Part shown: positions 63,311-64,000 of the stretch, piece by piece
Position numbering within the stretch: position 1 is the stretch's first letter
How the letters are laid out: every line of letters starts with the position of its first letter
Assembly: GCF_007750855.1 (NCBI RefSeq)
Contig: NZ_CP036291.1
Span: forward strand, 372,001-436,000
Direction of reading: 5' to 3'
Length of the DNA: 64,000 bases
Source of the DNA: Pirellulimonas nuda
GTDB lineage: Bacteria > Planctomycetota > Planctomycetia > Pirellulales > Lacipirellulaceae
Translations under genes and position numbers: made by a program
The notes under the pieces: model-generated
What the model saw: the letters and a program-made list of their open reading frames with translations, nothing else
Told to the model about the DNA's origin: nothing
Databases searched by the model: none

Positions 63311-64000
63311 TCATCCCGCCCGCCGCCGCCGCGGCCAAGCGATCCGCGCCAGCAGCCCCGGCGCCCCCGCGGCGCGCAGCTCGGCCTCGCGCTGCTTGCG
63401 GCGCCAGCGGGCCGCGCCCAGCTCGACCATCTGCTGGGTCTCTTCCAGGTAGGCGGCCACGGCACGCCCCTCGGCGGCCGCATTGGGGGGCGCCGCGGCG
63501 TGTTCTGCGATCACCTGAGCGTACAGCCCGACCAGCGCGTCGATCACCGGCGTCATGCCGCACTCGCCGCGGACGCGGGCCGAGGCCTGGGCCGCCTCGG
63601 CCGGGTTGTAGCGCGCAAGCTGCGTGCGGACCCCCTCGGCGGTGAGCGGGGTTTGGATCGCCCGGCGGCCGAAGTTCTGGCCGCGGAGCGTGTCGAGCGC
63701 CTCGGGGGTGACCATCGGGCCCAGCCGGCCGAAGCCGCACAGCACCACCGCCGCGCCGACCGCCAGCGCCTCCATCGCGCTCTTGCCGCGGGCGAACACC
63801 ACGTCGTAGCGGCCCAGCATCTGCTCGGGGTGGGCGACCGACCCCCCGGACGCGGCGCCGGCGAAGTCGAGCTCGATCCCTTCGGCCCGGCACGCCGTGC
63901 GGAACGGGTCGCGCCGGCCGGCCAGCCGGATCAGGTTGTTGAACACAAGCGCCCGCCGCGGCCGCGCCGGGAGCGGCGCCCGCGGCGTGAATCGGCCCAG
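63311..64000 (-). CDS. Glycosyltransferase-like protein, C-terminal part (5' end outside window)
   Basis: The reading frame is open to the right edge, so the start is missing; about 229 residues are present. The sequence RALVFNNLIRLAGRRDPFRT, then QMLGRYDVVFARGKSAMEAL and AVGAAVVLCGFGRLGPMVTPE, resembles the donor-binding half of GT-B glycosyltransferases. In these a nucleotide-sugar binding loop follows a Gly-Lys-Ser-Ala-Met-Glu-Ala pattern. The C-terminal segment is helical and basic. Family uncertain. Confidence 0.6.
   Translation of the reverse strand: MGRFTPRAPLPARPRRALVFNNLIRLAGRRDPFRTACRAEGIELDFAGAASGGSVAHPEQMLGRYDVVFARGKSAMEALAVGAAVVLCGFGRLGPMVTPEALDTLRGQNFGRRAIQTPLTAEGVRTQLARYNPAEAAQASARVRGECGMTPVIDALVGLYAQVIAEHAAAPPNAAAEGRAVAAYLEETQQMVELGAARWRRKQREAELRAAGAPGLLARIAWPRRRRAG

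Overview
The window is a high-GC chromosomal segment of a planctomycete, most likely of the Pirellulales group. The evidence is a combination of families: an LEPR-XLL surface protein with ELWxxDGT repeats and a dockerin-like tail; a DUF1549/DUF1553 cytochrome protein followed by a Tat-exported DUF1501 protein and a DUF1080 protein; PEP-CTERM proteins; a DUF1559-type pseudopilin; a type I sulfatase; and many short palindromic intergenic repeats. GTG and TTG starts are frequent. No rRNA, tRNA or CRISPR array was recognised.

Layout. 1-9752 holds housekeeping and small-operon genes: the C-terminal part of a GH57 glucanotransferase, bioD, an AroE-like protein with altered catalytic residues, a tandem pair of membrane paralogues, a lipoprotein iron-binding component, a metallo-beta-lactamase-fold hydrolase, a flavin monooxygenase and a HhH/HTH protein. 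10583-23390 is a minus-strand, phage-derived cassette. In transcription order it encodes a papain-like peptidase, a trypsin-like protease, an unknown protein, a ParB-like protein, an ABC-ATPase/GNAT fusion, small and large terminase, portal, a 60-residue protein, prohead protease, a decoration-like protein, the major capsid candidate and two small proteins. No tail, integrase, replication or obvious lysis genes are visible. The gaps are full of host-type repeats and hold two terminators, which suggests an old resident element (a gene-transfer-agent-like or other domesticated capsid system) rather than a recent prophage.

23827-37507 carries two glycosyltransferases, an endonuclease/exonuclease/phosphatase protein, a methyltransferase, a zinc-ribbon protein, a long leader region before a primary-type sigma factor, and the ELWxxDGT surface protein. 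37517-42351 is a typical planctomycete PSCyt1/DUF1501/DUF1080 cluster. 42579-47118 is an overlapping three-gene operon of an HscC-like Hsp70, a membrane protein and a membrane J-like protein that lacks the HPD motif. 47245-56899 carries surface and exported proteins, hemP, an ECF sigma/anti-sigma operon and a sulfatase. 56971-63241 carries three toxin-antitoxin pairs around GTP-type PEPCK and a NhaC-type antiporter. A truncated glycosyltransferase-like gene ends the window.

The most unusual features are the tail-less capsid cassette with its ParB plus ABC/GNAT (Mom-like) pair, several families of palindromic repeats that supply stop codons or in-frame coding sequence, a dockerin/PEP-CTERM/pseudopilin fusion, and a chaperone operon with a degenerate J-domain.
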